Shown piece by piece: positions 15,600 to 23,979 of a DNA stretch of 64,000 nt; within the stretch, counting starts at the first letter, position 1; the number at the start of each line of letters is the position of its first letter. The notes below the pieces were generated by a model. It saw only the letters and a list, made by a program, of their open reading frames with translations, had not been told where the DNA came from and searched no databases. This DNA comes from JAUYIV01 sp035464675. GTDB lineage: Bacteria > Actinomycetota > Acidimicrobiia > Spongiisociales > UBA11373. The stretch spans positions 1 to 64,000 of the forward strand of contig DATHSA010000046.1 of the NCBI GenBank assembly GCA_035464675.1, read 5' to 3'. The position numbers and the translations under genes are program-made.

Positions 15600-18421
15600 T
15601 ACCCGAGCACCTCGCGAAGGAACTTCCCGGTGTACGACTCGGAGATGGTGGCCACCGTCTCGGGCGAACCCTGGGCGACGATGCGCCCACCCTCTTCGCC
15701 GCCCTCGGGGCCGAGGTCGATGATCCAGTCAGCGGACTTGACGACGTCGAGGTTGTGCTCGATCACGAGAACGGTGTTCCCTCCATCGACGAGGCGCTGC
15801 AGCACGCCGAGAAGCTTGCGGACGTCCTCGAAATGCAGGCCGGTCGTCGGCTCGTCGAGGATGTAGAACGTGCTGCCGGTGGAACGCTTGCCCAGCTCGC
15901 TCGCAAGCTTCACCCGCTGGGCCTCCCCACCCGAGAGGGTCGGTGCCGGCTGGCCGAGACGGATGTAGCCCAGGCCCACGTCGTAGATCGTCTGCAGCAC
16001 CCGGGCGATCCGGGGCTGGTTCTCGAAGAAGTCGAGGGCCTCGCTCACCGACATGTCGAGTACGTCCGAGATCGTGTGGCCCTTCCACAGGATCTCGAGC
16101 GTCTCCCTGTTGTAGCGCTTCCCCTTGCACTGCTCGCATGGGATGTAGACGTCCGGCAGGAAGTGCATCTCGATCTTGATCGTCCCGTCACCCTTGCATG
16201 CCTCGCAGCGGCCTCCTGAAACATTGAACGAGAACCGACCGGGCTTGTAGCCCCGGGCGCGCGCCTCGGGCACAGATGAGTACAGCTCGCGGATCCGGTC
16301 GAAGACCTTCGTGTAGGTCGCCGGGTTCGACCGCGGCGTCCGTCCGATCGGCGACTGGTCGATGTCGATGGCCTTGTCGATCCTGTCCAGGCCCTCGACC
16401 CGCCGGTGCCTGCCCGGGATCTCCCGGCTCCGGTACAACTCGAAGTGCATCGCCTTGGCCAGGATCTCCTCGACCAGAGTCGACTTGCCGCTCCCGGAGA
16501 CGCCCGTCACCGCGATGAAGAGGCCGAGCGGAAACTCGACATCGATCTTCTTCAGGTTGTTCTCCTCGGCCCCCACGACCTTGATGGTCTCGCCCGAAGG
16601 CTCGCGACGGGTGTCGGGGATGGCGATGGCGCGTCGGCCGGCGAGATAGTCCCCGGTGATCGACGACGGCTCGCCGGTGATGACCGGGAGTGCGCCCTCG
16701 GCCACGATACGCCCCCCGTGCTCCCCTGCGCCGGGGCCGATGTCCACGATGTGATCGGCGACGCGAATGGTCTCTTCGTCGTGCTCGACCACGATCACGG
16801 TGTTGCCGAGATCGCGCAGCCTCACCAGCGTCTCGACGAGGCGCTGGTTGTCGCGCTGGTGGAGTCCGATCGACGGCTCGTCGAGGATGTAGAGCACACC
16901 CACCAGGCCGGACCCGATCTGGGTGGCGAGCCGGATCCGCTGCGCCTCTCCCCCGGCAAGGGTGGCGGCCCCGCGTGCCAGGGTCAGGTAGTCGAGCCCC
17001 ACATCCAGGAGGAACCGGAGACGGGCGCCGATCTCCTTGAGCACTGCCTCTGCGATGGTCCGATCCCGGTCGTCGAGATCGAGGTCCTCGACGACCGCGT
17101 GTGCGTCCCGGAGCGAGAGCGTCGAGATCTCGTGGATGTTCCGGCCGCCGACGGTCACCGACAGCGACACCGGGTTGAGACGGCCGCCACCGCACGCCTC
17201 ACAGGGCACGAGCCGCATGTACTGCTCGTAGGACTCCCTCGCCGACTCGGAGTCCGCCGACTCGTGCCGCCGACTCAGCCACGGAATCAAGCCCTCATAG
17301 GTCGTCTGGTACCGCCGCTGGCGCCCGAATCGATTGACATAGGAGACGGTGATCGGGTCCTCGCCGGTCCCCTCGAGGACGATCTCGAGGGCGTTCTTCG
17401 ACAGCTTCTTGAACGGCGTGTCCATGGAGAAGCCGTGCTTCGACGCCACCCCATCCAGAACCCGCTGGTAGTAGGACGAGCGGTGCCTGCCCACCCACGG
17501 GGTGATTGCGCCCTCGGCGAGAGACTTCTCGTCGTCGGGGACCGCGAGGCGCCAATCCACCTGGAACCGGGTCCCCAGCCCGTTGCACCCGGTGCACGCG
17601 CCGTAGGGGCTGTTGAAGGAGAAGTTTCGCGGCTGGAGCTCGTCGAACGAGAGCCCGCAGTGCTCGCAGGCCAGGTGCTGGCTGAAGGTGAGGACCGGCC
17701 CGTCGACGATGTCGACGACGGCGACGCCCTCGGACAGCCGCAGCGCGGTCTCCAGCGAGTCGGTCAGCCGTCGCTGGATGCCCTCCTTGTGCACGAGGCG
17801 GTCGACGACCACCTCGATGGTGTGCTGGAAGTAGCGATCGAGCTTGATGTCCTCGGTGAGGTCGCGCACCTCGCCATCGATCCTGGCGCGGCTGAAGCCC
17901 TCGCGGCTCAGTTCCTTGAGCAGGGCCTCGTACTCACCTTTGCGTCCTCGAACCACCGGCGCGAGGACCTGGAACCTGGTGCCTTCGTCCAGCTCGAGGA
18001 TCTGGTCGACGATCTGTTGAGGTGTCTGGCGGGCGACCACGCGCCCGCACTGAGGGCAGTGCGGGACTCCGATGCGAGCGAAGAGCAGTCGCAGGTAGTC
18101 GTGGATCTCGGTGACGGTCCCCACGGTGGAGCGCGGGTTGCGGCTGGCCGTCTTCTGATCGATCGAGATCGCAGGCGAGAGGCCCTCGATGAATTCGACG
18201 TTCGGCTTCTCCATCTGCCCCAGGAACTGACGGGCATACGCGGAGAGGCTCTCCACATAGCGGCGCTGACCCTCGGCGTAGATCGTGTCGAATGCGAGGG
18301 AGGACTTACCCGAGCCGGACAGGCCCGTGAACACGATCAGTTTGCCGCGCGGCAGTTCCAGGGAGATGTTCTTCAGGTTGTGCTCGCGAGCACCCCTGAT
18401 GACGATCGAATCGGAGGTCAT
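15599..18421 (-). CDS. uvrA: Excinuclease ABC subunit A
   Basis: Damage-recognition ATPase of nucleotide excision repair, 940 residues. Two ABC ATPase modules: Walker A at 33-41 (GLSGSGKSS) and a second GVSGSGKST in the C-terminal half, each with its signature. Zinc-binding cysteines are present in CPQCG, CEHCG/CTGCNGLG and CEACKGDG/CEQCKGKRYN. The insertion domain and the UvrB-binding region are complete. ATG at 18421. Divergent from tatA across a 221-bp spacer; followed by the methyltransferase with a 1-nt overlap. Confidence 0.98.
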   Translation of the reverse strand: MTSDSIVIRGAREHNLKNISLELPRGKLIVFTGLSGSGKSSLAFDTIYAEGQRRYVESLSAYARQFLGQMEKPNVEFIEGLSPAISIDQKTASRNPRSTVGTVTEIHDYLRLLFARIGVPHCPQCGRVVARQTPQQIVDQILELDEGTRFQVLAPVVRGRKGEYEALLKELSREGFSRARIDGEVRDLTEDIKLDRYFQHTIEVVVDRLVHKEGIQRRLTDSLETALRLSEGVAVVDIVDGPVLTFSQHLACEHCGLSFDELQPRNFSFNSPYGACTGCNGLGTRFQVDWRLAVPDDEKSLAEGAITPWVGRHRSSYYQRVLDGVASKHGFSMDTPFKKLSKNALEIVLEGTGEDPITVSYVNRFGRQRRYQTTYEGLIPWLSRRHESADSESARESYEQYMRLVPCEACGGGRLNPVSLSVTVGGRNIHEISTLSLRDAHAVVEDLDLDDRDRTIAEAVLKEIGARLRFLLDVGLDYLTLARGAATLAGGEAQRIRLATQIGSGLVGVLYILDEPSIGLHQRDNQRLVETLVRLRDLGNTVIVVEHDEETIRVADHIVDIGPGAGEHGGRIVAEGALPVITGEPSSITGDYLAGRRAIAIPDTRREPSGETIKVVGAEENNLKKIDVEFPLGLFIAVTGVSGSGKSTLVEEILAKAMHFELYRSREIPGRHRRVEGLDRIDKAIDIDQSPIGRTPRSNPATYTKVFDRIRELYSSVPEARARGYKPGRFSFNVSGGRCEACKGDGTIKIEMHFLPDVYIPCEQCKGKRYNRETLEILWKGHTISDVLDMSVSEALDFFENQPRIARVLQTIYDVGLGYIRLGQPAPTLSGGEAQRVKLASELGKRSTGSTFYILDEPTTGLHFEDVRKLLGVLQRLVDGGNTVLVIEHNLDVVKSADWIIDLGPEGGEEGGRIVAQGSPETVATISESYTGKFLREVLG

Positions 18422-18448
18422 GCCCGTCCCTGAACGCCGGAGGCGGGC

Positions 18449-18454
18449 ATGATA
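18449..18454 (-). promoter_or_regulatory. Candidate -10 box (TATCAT) of uvrA
   Basis: TATCAT lies 27 nt before the uvrA ATG, predicting a short leader of about 20 nt. No good -35 is visible, as for most boxes in this window. Confidence 0.4.
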
Positions 18455-18491
18455 CTCCGGCCCGGTGACCGAATTTCAGGCGTGGGATTCG

Positions 18492-18519
18492 AAGTCCCGT
18501 TCCCCGTGTCCCGTTTCCC
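18492..18519 (+). repeat. Heptanucleotide tract (GTNNCCC-like), 4 units
   Basis: AAGTCCC, GTTCCCC, GTGTCCC, GTTTCCC in strict 7-nt phase in the divergent uvrA-tatA spacer. Confidence 0.7.
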
Positions 18520-18606
18520 GCGCGTGGCAGGCCGCTGATGGAAGTCGCACGGTGCCGTGCTGGCCCTGGATCACAGGATGCGGGATTCCTCGGCTTCGAC
18601 TTCTCC

Positions 18607-18612
18607 TACACT
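18607..18612 (+). promoter_or_regulatory. Candidate -10 box (TACACT) of tatA
   Basis: TACACT lies 30 nt before the tatA ATG and is followed by an AGGGAG ribosome site, so this transcript would have a conventional short leader, unlike the leaderless candidates. Confidence 0.45.
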
Positions 18613-18642
18613 CGGTCACGTCCGTACTCCAGGGAGCTCTTC

Positions 18643-18840
18643 ATGTTCCGCCAGATAGGTGCCGGGGAGATCGTCCTGGTGCTCGCCGTCCTCCTTCTCC
18701 TCTTCGGCGCAAAGAAGCTCCCCGAACTCGCCCGCTCGTTGGGACGCTCCGCACGGGAGTTGAAAGAAGGAATGCGCGAGGGCCAGGAAGAGGTGGAGGC
18801 CGAGCACGCTCCGGAGGAGTCCGAGCCCGATTCGGGCTGA
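18643..18840 (+). CDS. tatA: Twin-arginine translocase subunit TatA/E
   Basis: Pore-forming subunit of the Tat export pathway for folded proteins, 65 residues. Hydrophobic helix at about 6-21 (GEIVLVLAVLLLLFG), then the conserved F-G-x-K-K-L-P-E-L hinge (FGAKKLPELARSLG), an amphipathic helix and an acidic tail. ATG at 18643 is fixed by AGGGAG 6 nt upstream. tatB and tatC are not in the window. Convergent with uvrB. Confidence 0.95.
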   Translation: MFRQIGAGEIVLVLAVLLLLFGAKKLPELARSLGRSARELKEGMREGQEEVEAEHAPEESEPDSG

Positions 18841-18847
18841 GCTGCCC

Positions 18848-18920
18848 GACGCCCGTCTCCCGTCGAAGAGGCGTCCAGATAACCCTCGCGAGCTCTTGCG
18901 GGCGACCGGCGACGGGCGAC
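18848..18920. terminator. Opposed heptanucleotide tracts between convergent tatA and uvrB
   Basis: The spacer between the convergent genes carries GACGCCC-GTCTCCC on the plus strand (18848-18861) and three GTCGCCC-type units on the minus strand (18900-18920). The two arms can pair, with a perfect 8-bp match between 18850-18857 and 18911-18918 and a loop of about 50 nt, so a bidirectional terminator or transcript-end structure is plausible. Confidence 0.45.
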
Positions 18921-18942
18921 GAAACCCCAGAACACCGGCGGC

Positions 18943-20955
18943 TCAACCGGTCGCCCTGGCCATCTCTCGCAACTCGCGCTTCAGCTCGTTGATCTCGTCG
19001 CGCAGCCGGGCGGCGTACTCGAAACGGAGCTCGGAGGCGGCCTCCTTCATCTCCTCTTCGAGGCTCTGGATGAGCCGGGAGAGATCGTCCGATGGGAGAT
19101 CCAGGGCGGGCCGTTCTCGAACCTCGCGCCGACGGCGCTCCACCGCGGGGGCATCGGCACGCTGAACCAGCTCGAGGATGTCGGACACCTTCTTGCGTAT
19201 CGTCTGCGGGTCGATGCCGCGTTCCGTGTTGAACTGCGTCTGCAGAGCTCGCCGCCGGTTTGTCTCGTTGATGGCGCGCTGCATCGAAGCGGTGAGATCG
19301 TCGGCGTACATGACCACCTGACCGTCGACATTCCGGGCGGCTCGGCCGATCGTCTGGATGAGGGAGGTCTCGGAGCGGAGGAACCCCTCCTTGTCGGCGT
19401 CGAGGATCGCCACCAGGCCGACCTCCGGGAGGTCGAGGCCTTCGCGCAGCAGGTTGATGCCCACGAGCACGTCGAACTCTCCGAGCCGGAGGTCGCGCAG
19501 GATCTGCACACGCTCGAGAGTGTCGATGTCGGAGTGGAGATAGCGTGTCCGCACGCCCACCTCCAGGAGGTAGTCGGTGAGATCCTCGGCCATCTTCTTG
19601 GTGAGCGTGGTCACGAGCACCCGCTGATCGCGCTCGGTCCGCACCCGGACCTCCTCGAGCAGGTCGTCTATCTGGCCGCGCGTGGGCCTCACCAGGACTT
19701 CAGGATCGACGAGACCGGTGGGCCGGATGATCTGCTCGACGACTCGGCTCGAGTGCTCCAACTCCCAGGCCGACGGAGTTGCCGACAACAGGACCGTCTG
19801 GCCCGCCTTCTCCAGCCACTCGTCGAACCGGAGGGGACGGTTGTCGCGTGCCGACGGAAGGCGGAAGCCGTGCTCGACCAGCACGTTCTTCCGGCTGCGA
19901 TCCCCTTCGTACTGGCCGTGAAGCTGCGGGATCGTCACATGGCTCTCGTCGACCACCGTGAGGTAGTCGTCGGGGAAGTAGTCGAGAAGGGTGTACGGAG
20001 CCTCGCCCGGCCCTCGTCCATCGAGGTGCCGGGCGTAGTTCTCGATGCCGTTGCAGTAGCCGAGCTCGCGCATCATCTCGAGGTCGTACGAGGTCCTCAT
20101 CCGAAGGCGTTGTGCCTCGAGCAGCTTGTTGCGCTCCTCGAGCCACGAGAGCCTGTCGGCCAATTCCACCTCGATCGCATCGATGGCGGCATGCAACCTG
20201 TCCCGGGTCGCGACGTAGTGGCTCGCGGGATAGACGAACACCTCGGAGACCTCCCGGATCACCTCCCCGGTGACCGGATTCATCTCGATCAACCGATCGA
20301 CCTCGTCGCCGAAGTACTCGACACGAAGAACGGTCTCCTCGTACGAAGGCATCACCTCCAGCGTGTCGCCGCGCACTCGGAACCGGCCCCTCGTGAGGTT
20401 CACTTCGTTGCGCTCGTACTGGATGTCCACGAGCCGGCGCACGGCGTCGTCGAGGGGATACTCGACTCCCTGCACCAGTCGGAGCAGCTGGCCCTCGTAC
20501 TGCTCCGGCGAGCCCAACCCGTAGATGGCCGACACCGACGCCACGATGATCACATCACGCCGGGTCAGCAGCGCTGCGGTCGCCGAGTGACGCAGCCGGT
20601 CGATCTCGTCGTTGACGGTGGCATCCTTCTCGATGTACGTGTCGCTCTGCGGTATGTACGCCTCGGGCTGGTAGTAGTCGTAGTACGAGACGAAGTACTC
20701 GACGCGGTTGTCGGGGAAGAACTGACGGAACTCGTTCGCCAACTGGGCCGCAAGGGCCTTGTTCGGCGCCAGAACGAGAGTCGGGCGCTGGACCTTCTCG
20801 ATCAGCCAGGCGATGGTTGCCGACTTCCCCGAGCCTGTGATCCCGAGCAGGGTCTGGAAGCGCTCCCCTGCCTCGATGCCGGCGGCGAGCTCTGAGACGG
20901 CCTTGGGCTGGTCGCCGGCGGGAGCGAAGTCGGAAACGACACGAAACGGTTGCAC
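18943..20955 (-). CDS. uvrB: Excinuclease ABC subunit B
   Basis: Helicase-like central component of nucleotide excision repair, 670 residues. Walker A GITGSGKSATIAW at 38-50; the DNA-inserting beta-hairpin region (YYDYYQPEAYIPQSDTYIEK); helicase motifs including VDESH and IGRAARN; and the C-terminal UVR domain that binds UvrC (ELRFEYAARLRDEINELKRE). GTG start at 20955, 6 nt downstream of TAGGGT, suggesting a leaderless mRNA. Follows coaE on the same strand with a 32-nt gap. Confidence 0.98.
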   Translation of the reverse strand: MQPFRVVSDFAPAGDQPKAVSELAAGIEAGERFQTLLGITGSGKSATIAWLIEKVQRPTLVLAPNKALAAQLANEFRQFFPDNRVEYFVSYYDYYQPEAYIPQSDTYIEKDATVNDEIDRLRHSATAALLTRRDVIIVASVSAIYGLGSPEQYEGQLLRLVQGVEYPLDDAVRRLVDIQYERNEVNLTRGRFRVRGDTLEVMPSYEETVLRVEYFGDEVDRLIEMNPVTGEVIREVSEVFVYPASHYVATRDRLHAAIDAIEVELADRLSWLEERNKLLEAQRLRMRTSYDLEMMRELGYCNGIENYARHLDGRGPGEAPYTLLDYFPDDYLTVVDESHVTIPQLHGQYEGDRSRKNVLVEHGFRLPSARDNRPLRFDEWLEKAGQTVLLSATPSAWELEHSSRVVEQIIRPTGLVDPEVLVRPTRGQIDDLLEEVRVRTERDQRVLVTTLTKKMAEDLTDYLLEVGVRTRYLHSDIDTLERVQILRDLRLGEFDVLVGINLLREGLDLPEVGLVAILDADKEGFLRSETSLIQTIGRAARNVDGQVVMYADDLTASMQRAINETNRRRALQTQFNTERGIDPQTIRKKVSDILELVQRADAPAVERRRREVRERPALDLPSDDLSRLIQSLEEEMKEAASELRFEYAARLRDEINELKRELREMARATG

Positions 20956-20961
20956 GGGCGA

Positions 20962-20967
20962 ACCCTA
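20962..20967 (-). promoter_or_regulatory. Candidate -10 box (TAGGGT) of uvrB
   Basis: TAGGGT ends 6 nt before the uvrB GTG; the predicted first transcribed base is at or next to the start codon. Confidence 0.45.
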
Positions 20968-20987
20968 CCGCTGCCCTGCGACGCGAA

Positions 20988-21575
20988 TCACACGATGGTG
21001 ATCCGCCCCCAAACGGCGCGACACTCGCGCTCGAGGGTCGTCAGGTCGAAGCGGTTGTCCACCACCAGGTCGGCAACCTCCAGCCACTCTCCTCGCGACG
21101 GCTGGGCCGCCATCCGCGCGTCGATGTCGTCAGGTGCCATGCCCCGGTCGAGCAGACGCCGGATTCGGATCTCGGTCGGGGCGTCGACGACTATTCGCTT
21201 CCACTCCGGGCCGAAGAAGTCGGTGATGAGCGGCACCTCGACCATCACGACGCCCTCCCTTCCCGCGATCGATCGATCGATCTCCGCCCGGATCGCCGGA
21301 TGCGTGATCGCCTCGAGGGCTCGCAACTCGGCACGATCGGCGAATACCAGCTCCGCAAGCGCCGACCTGTCGATCTCGCCGCCGAACACCGCCTCCGGAA
21401 AGCGCGCGGCCACCTGCTCGGAAGCCGCACCCCCAGGAGCGATGACCGCGTGGCCTACCCGATCGGCGGAGACGACGAACGCCCCGAGGTCACCGAACAC
21501 TCGACCCGCGGTCGACTTGCCGCTTCCGATTCCGCCGGTGAGAAGGAAGTGCCGATCCACCACGCGAGCGTACAT
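20988..21575 (-). CDS. coaE: Dephospho-CoA kinase
   Basis: Final step of coenzyme A synthesis, phosphorylating the 3'-hydroxyl of dephospho-CoA. 195 residues, the usual size. P-loop GGIGSGKS at 14-21, the substrate region SADRVGHAV, the ITHPAIRAEI segment and the lid RMAAQ are present. ATG at 21575 is used; a GTG four codons later (after a TACGCT box) is possible. Located 34 nt after the receiver-like gene and followed by uvrB; a coaE-uvrB neighbourhood is common in actinobacteria. Confidence 0.93.
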   Translation of the reverse strand: MYARVVDRHFLLTGGIGSGKSTAGRVFGDLGAFVVSADRVGHAVIAPGGAASEQVAARFPEAVFGGEIDRSALAELVFADRAELRALEAITHPAIRAEIDRSIAGREGVVMVEVPLITDFFGPEWKRIVVDAPTEIRIRRLLDRGMAPDDIDARMAAQPSRGEWLEVADLVVDNRFDLTTLERECRAVWGRITIV

Positions 21576-21609
21576 ACCGCGGTTCCGCTGCTCGATCAGG
21601 GCAACCCGG

Positions 21610-22275
21610 TCACGCTCTCGCTCCGCCGGTGCGCGGCAGGTCGTCGCTGTCTGGCTGCACCTCCGACGGCTCCACCTCGAAGTGAATCGATCGGACCCGC
21701 CGCGGCCAGACGCCCCGGTCGGGGGCGTCGTCCGCAGCCATCGGGCCGGAGACGGCGGAGGCCCGCCAGGCATCGGTGTGAACCTCGAGATCGGAGAAGG
21801 CGAAAGGTGTGTCCACGCTCGACCACGCTCCCTCGTCCCTGTCGATCATGGTCGGGGGTCCGGCGAGTGGCACGATCGGCGACTCGAGATCCGATTGGCG
21901 CCCCGGTGGAGGCAGCCGGTCGAGGATCCCGGCCAGCTTGGTCTCCGTGAGTGGGGTGTCGACGACATCCACGATGCCGGAGCGGAGCGACGCCAGCAGG
22001 AGTCGGTTGGTCACGACGTCGGCGACCAGCACTGCGCGGAGGCAGGGGTCGACATCGCGCAGGAGCCCGGCAGCCGTCACGCGGCGCTCGGTGGCGAGCG
22101 ATGGCCCGAGCAGTGCCAGGTCCACCTGCTCGTCCGCGATCGTCTCCGCAGCGTCCTCCACGCTCGGGGCCGTCAGGATGCGGGCTGTGGGGAGAATCCG
22201 GCCGGCGACTTCGGCAAGTCCCGTGTCGGTGTCGATCACCAGCACGAGTTGCTGGGTTCGGGTCGATTGCGTCAT
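21610..22275 (-). CDS. Receiver-like domain protein of unknown function
   Basis: A 221-residue protein whose first 125 residues look like a response-regulator or CpaE-type receiver fold: QLVLVIDTDTGLAEVAGRIL at the start, a DLALLGPSL strand where the phosphoacceptor loop would be, and SGIVDVVDTPLTETKLAGIL at the end. The normal Asp-Asp pair plus phosphoacceptor Asp and Lys are not all present, so phosphorylation is doubtful. The last 95 residues are polar and low-complexity. It lies between rpsA and coaE, in the same direction. Function unknown. Confidence 0.7.
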   Translation of the reverse strand: MTQSTRTQQLVLVIDTDTGLAEVAGRILPTARILTAPSVEDAAETIADEQVDLALLGPSLATERRVTAAGLLRDVDPCLRAVLVADVVTNRLLLASLRSGIVDVVDTPLTETKLAGILDRLPPPGRQSDLESPIVPLAGPPTMIDRDEGAWSSVDTPFAFSDLEVHTDAWRASAVSGPMAADDAPDRGVWPRRVRSIHFEVEPSEVQPDSDDLPRTGGARA

Positions 22276-22405
22276 CAGGGACTTCTTCGACCACAGGCGT
22301 GCAGGACCTGAGTGCCATTGTCTGCCCGACGGCCTGAAGTCATCGGGTGACGGTGGAGCTGCCGGCGTATCCAGTCCGGAGCCGCGCCGACGGATCCCCG
22401 GAGGG

Positions 22406-23860
22406 CTACTTCCTGCCGATGCCTCGCTGCTTGAGTTCCTCGAGGATGGCCTCGAGAGACGAGTCGGCGTTGAACACCGGCTCCGGCTGACCGGCCTCTT
22501 CCTCGCGCTCGAACTCCTGTGTCTTCTTGCGCTTGCCGCCGGATGGCCCGGGGTCCCGCTGATCGTCCTGCCACTGGCTGCGGTTCTCCCACTCGGGCAG
22601 GGCCTGCTTGATCGACAGGCTGATGCGACGACGGTCCTCGTCGATCTCGGTGACCTTCACCCTGACCGCTTGATCCACCGACAGTTCCAGCTCGGGGCTC
22701 TCCACGTGATGGATTGCGATCTCCGAGACGTGGACGAGGCCCTCGACGCCATCGGCGACCGAGACGAATGCGCCGAACGGAACCGTCTTCGTGACGGTTC
22801 CATCTATCACGTCGCCGACGCCGTGGGCATCACTGAAGGACTCCCACGGATCCTCACGGGTCTGTCGAATCGACAGCGAGATGCGTTCCCGCTCGAGGTC
22901 GACCTCGAGCACCTTGATCTTGACCTTGTCGCCGACAGACACGACCTCGCTCGGATGGCTCACGTGCTGCCAGGAGAGTTCGGACACGTGGACGAGACCG
23001 TCCATGCCCCCGAGATCCACGAAGGCGCCGAAGTTCACGACCGAAGACACGACACCCTCGCGTACCTCACCTGAGGCGAGCTCGTCGAGGAATGCCTGGC
23101 GCTGTTCGGCCTGCTCCTCCTCCAGGTACGCACGGCGGGAGAGGACGACGTTGTTGCGGTTCTTGTCCAACTCGATGACCTTCGCCTCGAGTGTCTCGCC
23201 CACATACGGATGGAGGTCACGCACCCGGCGCAATTCCACGAGCGACGCCGGAAGGAAACCGCGAAGCCCTATGTCGACGATGAGTCCGCCCTTGACGACC
23301 TCGATCACCTGTCCGGTGACCGTGCCGCCCTCCTCCATGACCTTCTCGATGCGGCCCCATGCACGCTCGTATTGCGCTCGCTTCTTGGAGAGGATGAGGC
23401 GCCCGTCCTGGTCCTCCATCTGCATGACCAGCGCCTCGACCTGGTCCCCTACCTTGGCGATCTCGTTGGGATTGACCGTGTTGCGGATCGAGAGCTCTTT
23501 CGCGGGAATGACGCCCTCGGACTTGTAGCCGATGTCGACCAGGACCTCGTCGGGGTCCACGCGGACGATCGTCCCGGTGACCAGGGTCCCTTCCTTCAAC
23601 TCGACGACGGTCTTCTCGACCGCGGCGGCGAAATCCTCTGCGGACAGGTCGTCGGCGACGTCGCCGAGGGTCTGGAGAGCGGCCGCCGGATCGGCGACCT
23701 CGATGCCGTCGTCCACCTTGATGGCGGCGTCGGCGGTGGGGGCCTGGGTTTCGGTCGAAGCCTCGCCCTCGGGGGCCTCGACGGCGACTGCGGTGTCGGC
23801 GGAGGCCTCGTCGGCGTCCGCCGCGTCGCCCGCAGGCGCGTTGGTGGTCTCGTCGGTCAT
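22406..23860 (-). CDS. rpsA: 30S ribosomal protein S1
   Basis: Binds mRNA on the small ribosomal subunit and aids initiation. 484 residues with four S1 (OB-fold) repeats, at about 95-170, 180-255, 265-340 and 350-425 (for example VNFGAFVDLGGMDGLVHVSEL), the actinobacterial number. The N-terminal 60 residues are Ala/Glu/Thr-rich and acidic. ATG at 23860 is preceded by GAGGTGA about 10 nt upstream. S1 is dispensable for leaderless mRNAs in other bacteria, which is relevant here because many genes look leaderless. Confidence 0.96.
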   Translation of the reverse strand: MTDETTNAPAGDAADADEASADTAVAVEAPEGEASTETQAPTADAAIKVDDGIEVADPAAALQTLGDVADDLSAEDFAAAVEKTVVELKEGTLVTGTIVRVDPDEVLVDIGYKSEGVIPAKELSIRNTVNPNEIAKVGDQVEALVMQMEDQDGRLILSKKRAQYERAWGRIEKVMEEGGTVTGQVIEVVKGGLIVDIGLRGFLPASLVELRRVRDLHPYVGETLEAKVIELDKNRNNVVLSRRAYLEEEQAEQRQAFLDELASGEVREGVVSSVVNFGAFVDLGGMDGLVHVSELSWQHVSHPSEVVSVGDKVKIKVLEVDLERERISLSIRQTREDPWESFSDAHGVGDVIDGTVTKTVPFGAFVSVADGVEGLVHVSEIAIHHVESPELELSVDQAVRVKVTEIDEDRRRISLSIKQALPEWENRSQWQDDQRDPGPSGGKRKKTQEFEREEEAGQPEPVFNADSSLEAILEELKQRGIGRK

Positions 23861-23917
23861 GGGTATTGGGTCACCTCGAACGTGGAACTCCCCGGACGGA
23901 GGCCCGGAGGCGCCCAT

Positions 23918-23923
23918 AGGGTA
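23918..23923 (-). promoter_or_regulatory. Candidate extended -10 box (TGT-TACCCT) of rpsA
   Basis: TACCCT preceded by TG at the extended -10 position; predicted leader about 50 nt containing the GAGGTGA ribosome site. Confidence 0.45.
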
Positions 23924-23979
23924 ACACGCTCCCGAGCGCGTCAGGCATCTCGCGGGTCGAACCCAGGCCGGGCGGCCGG

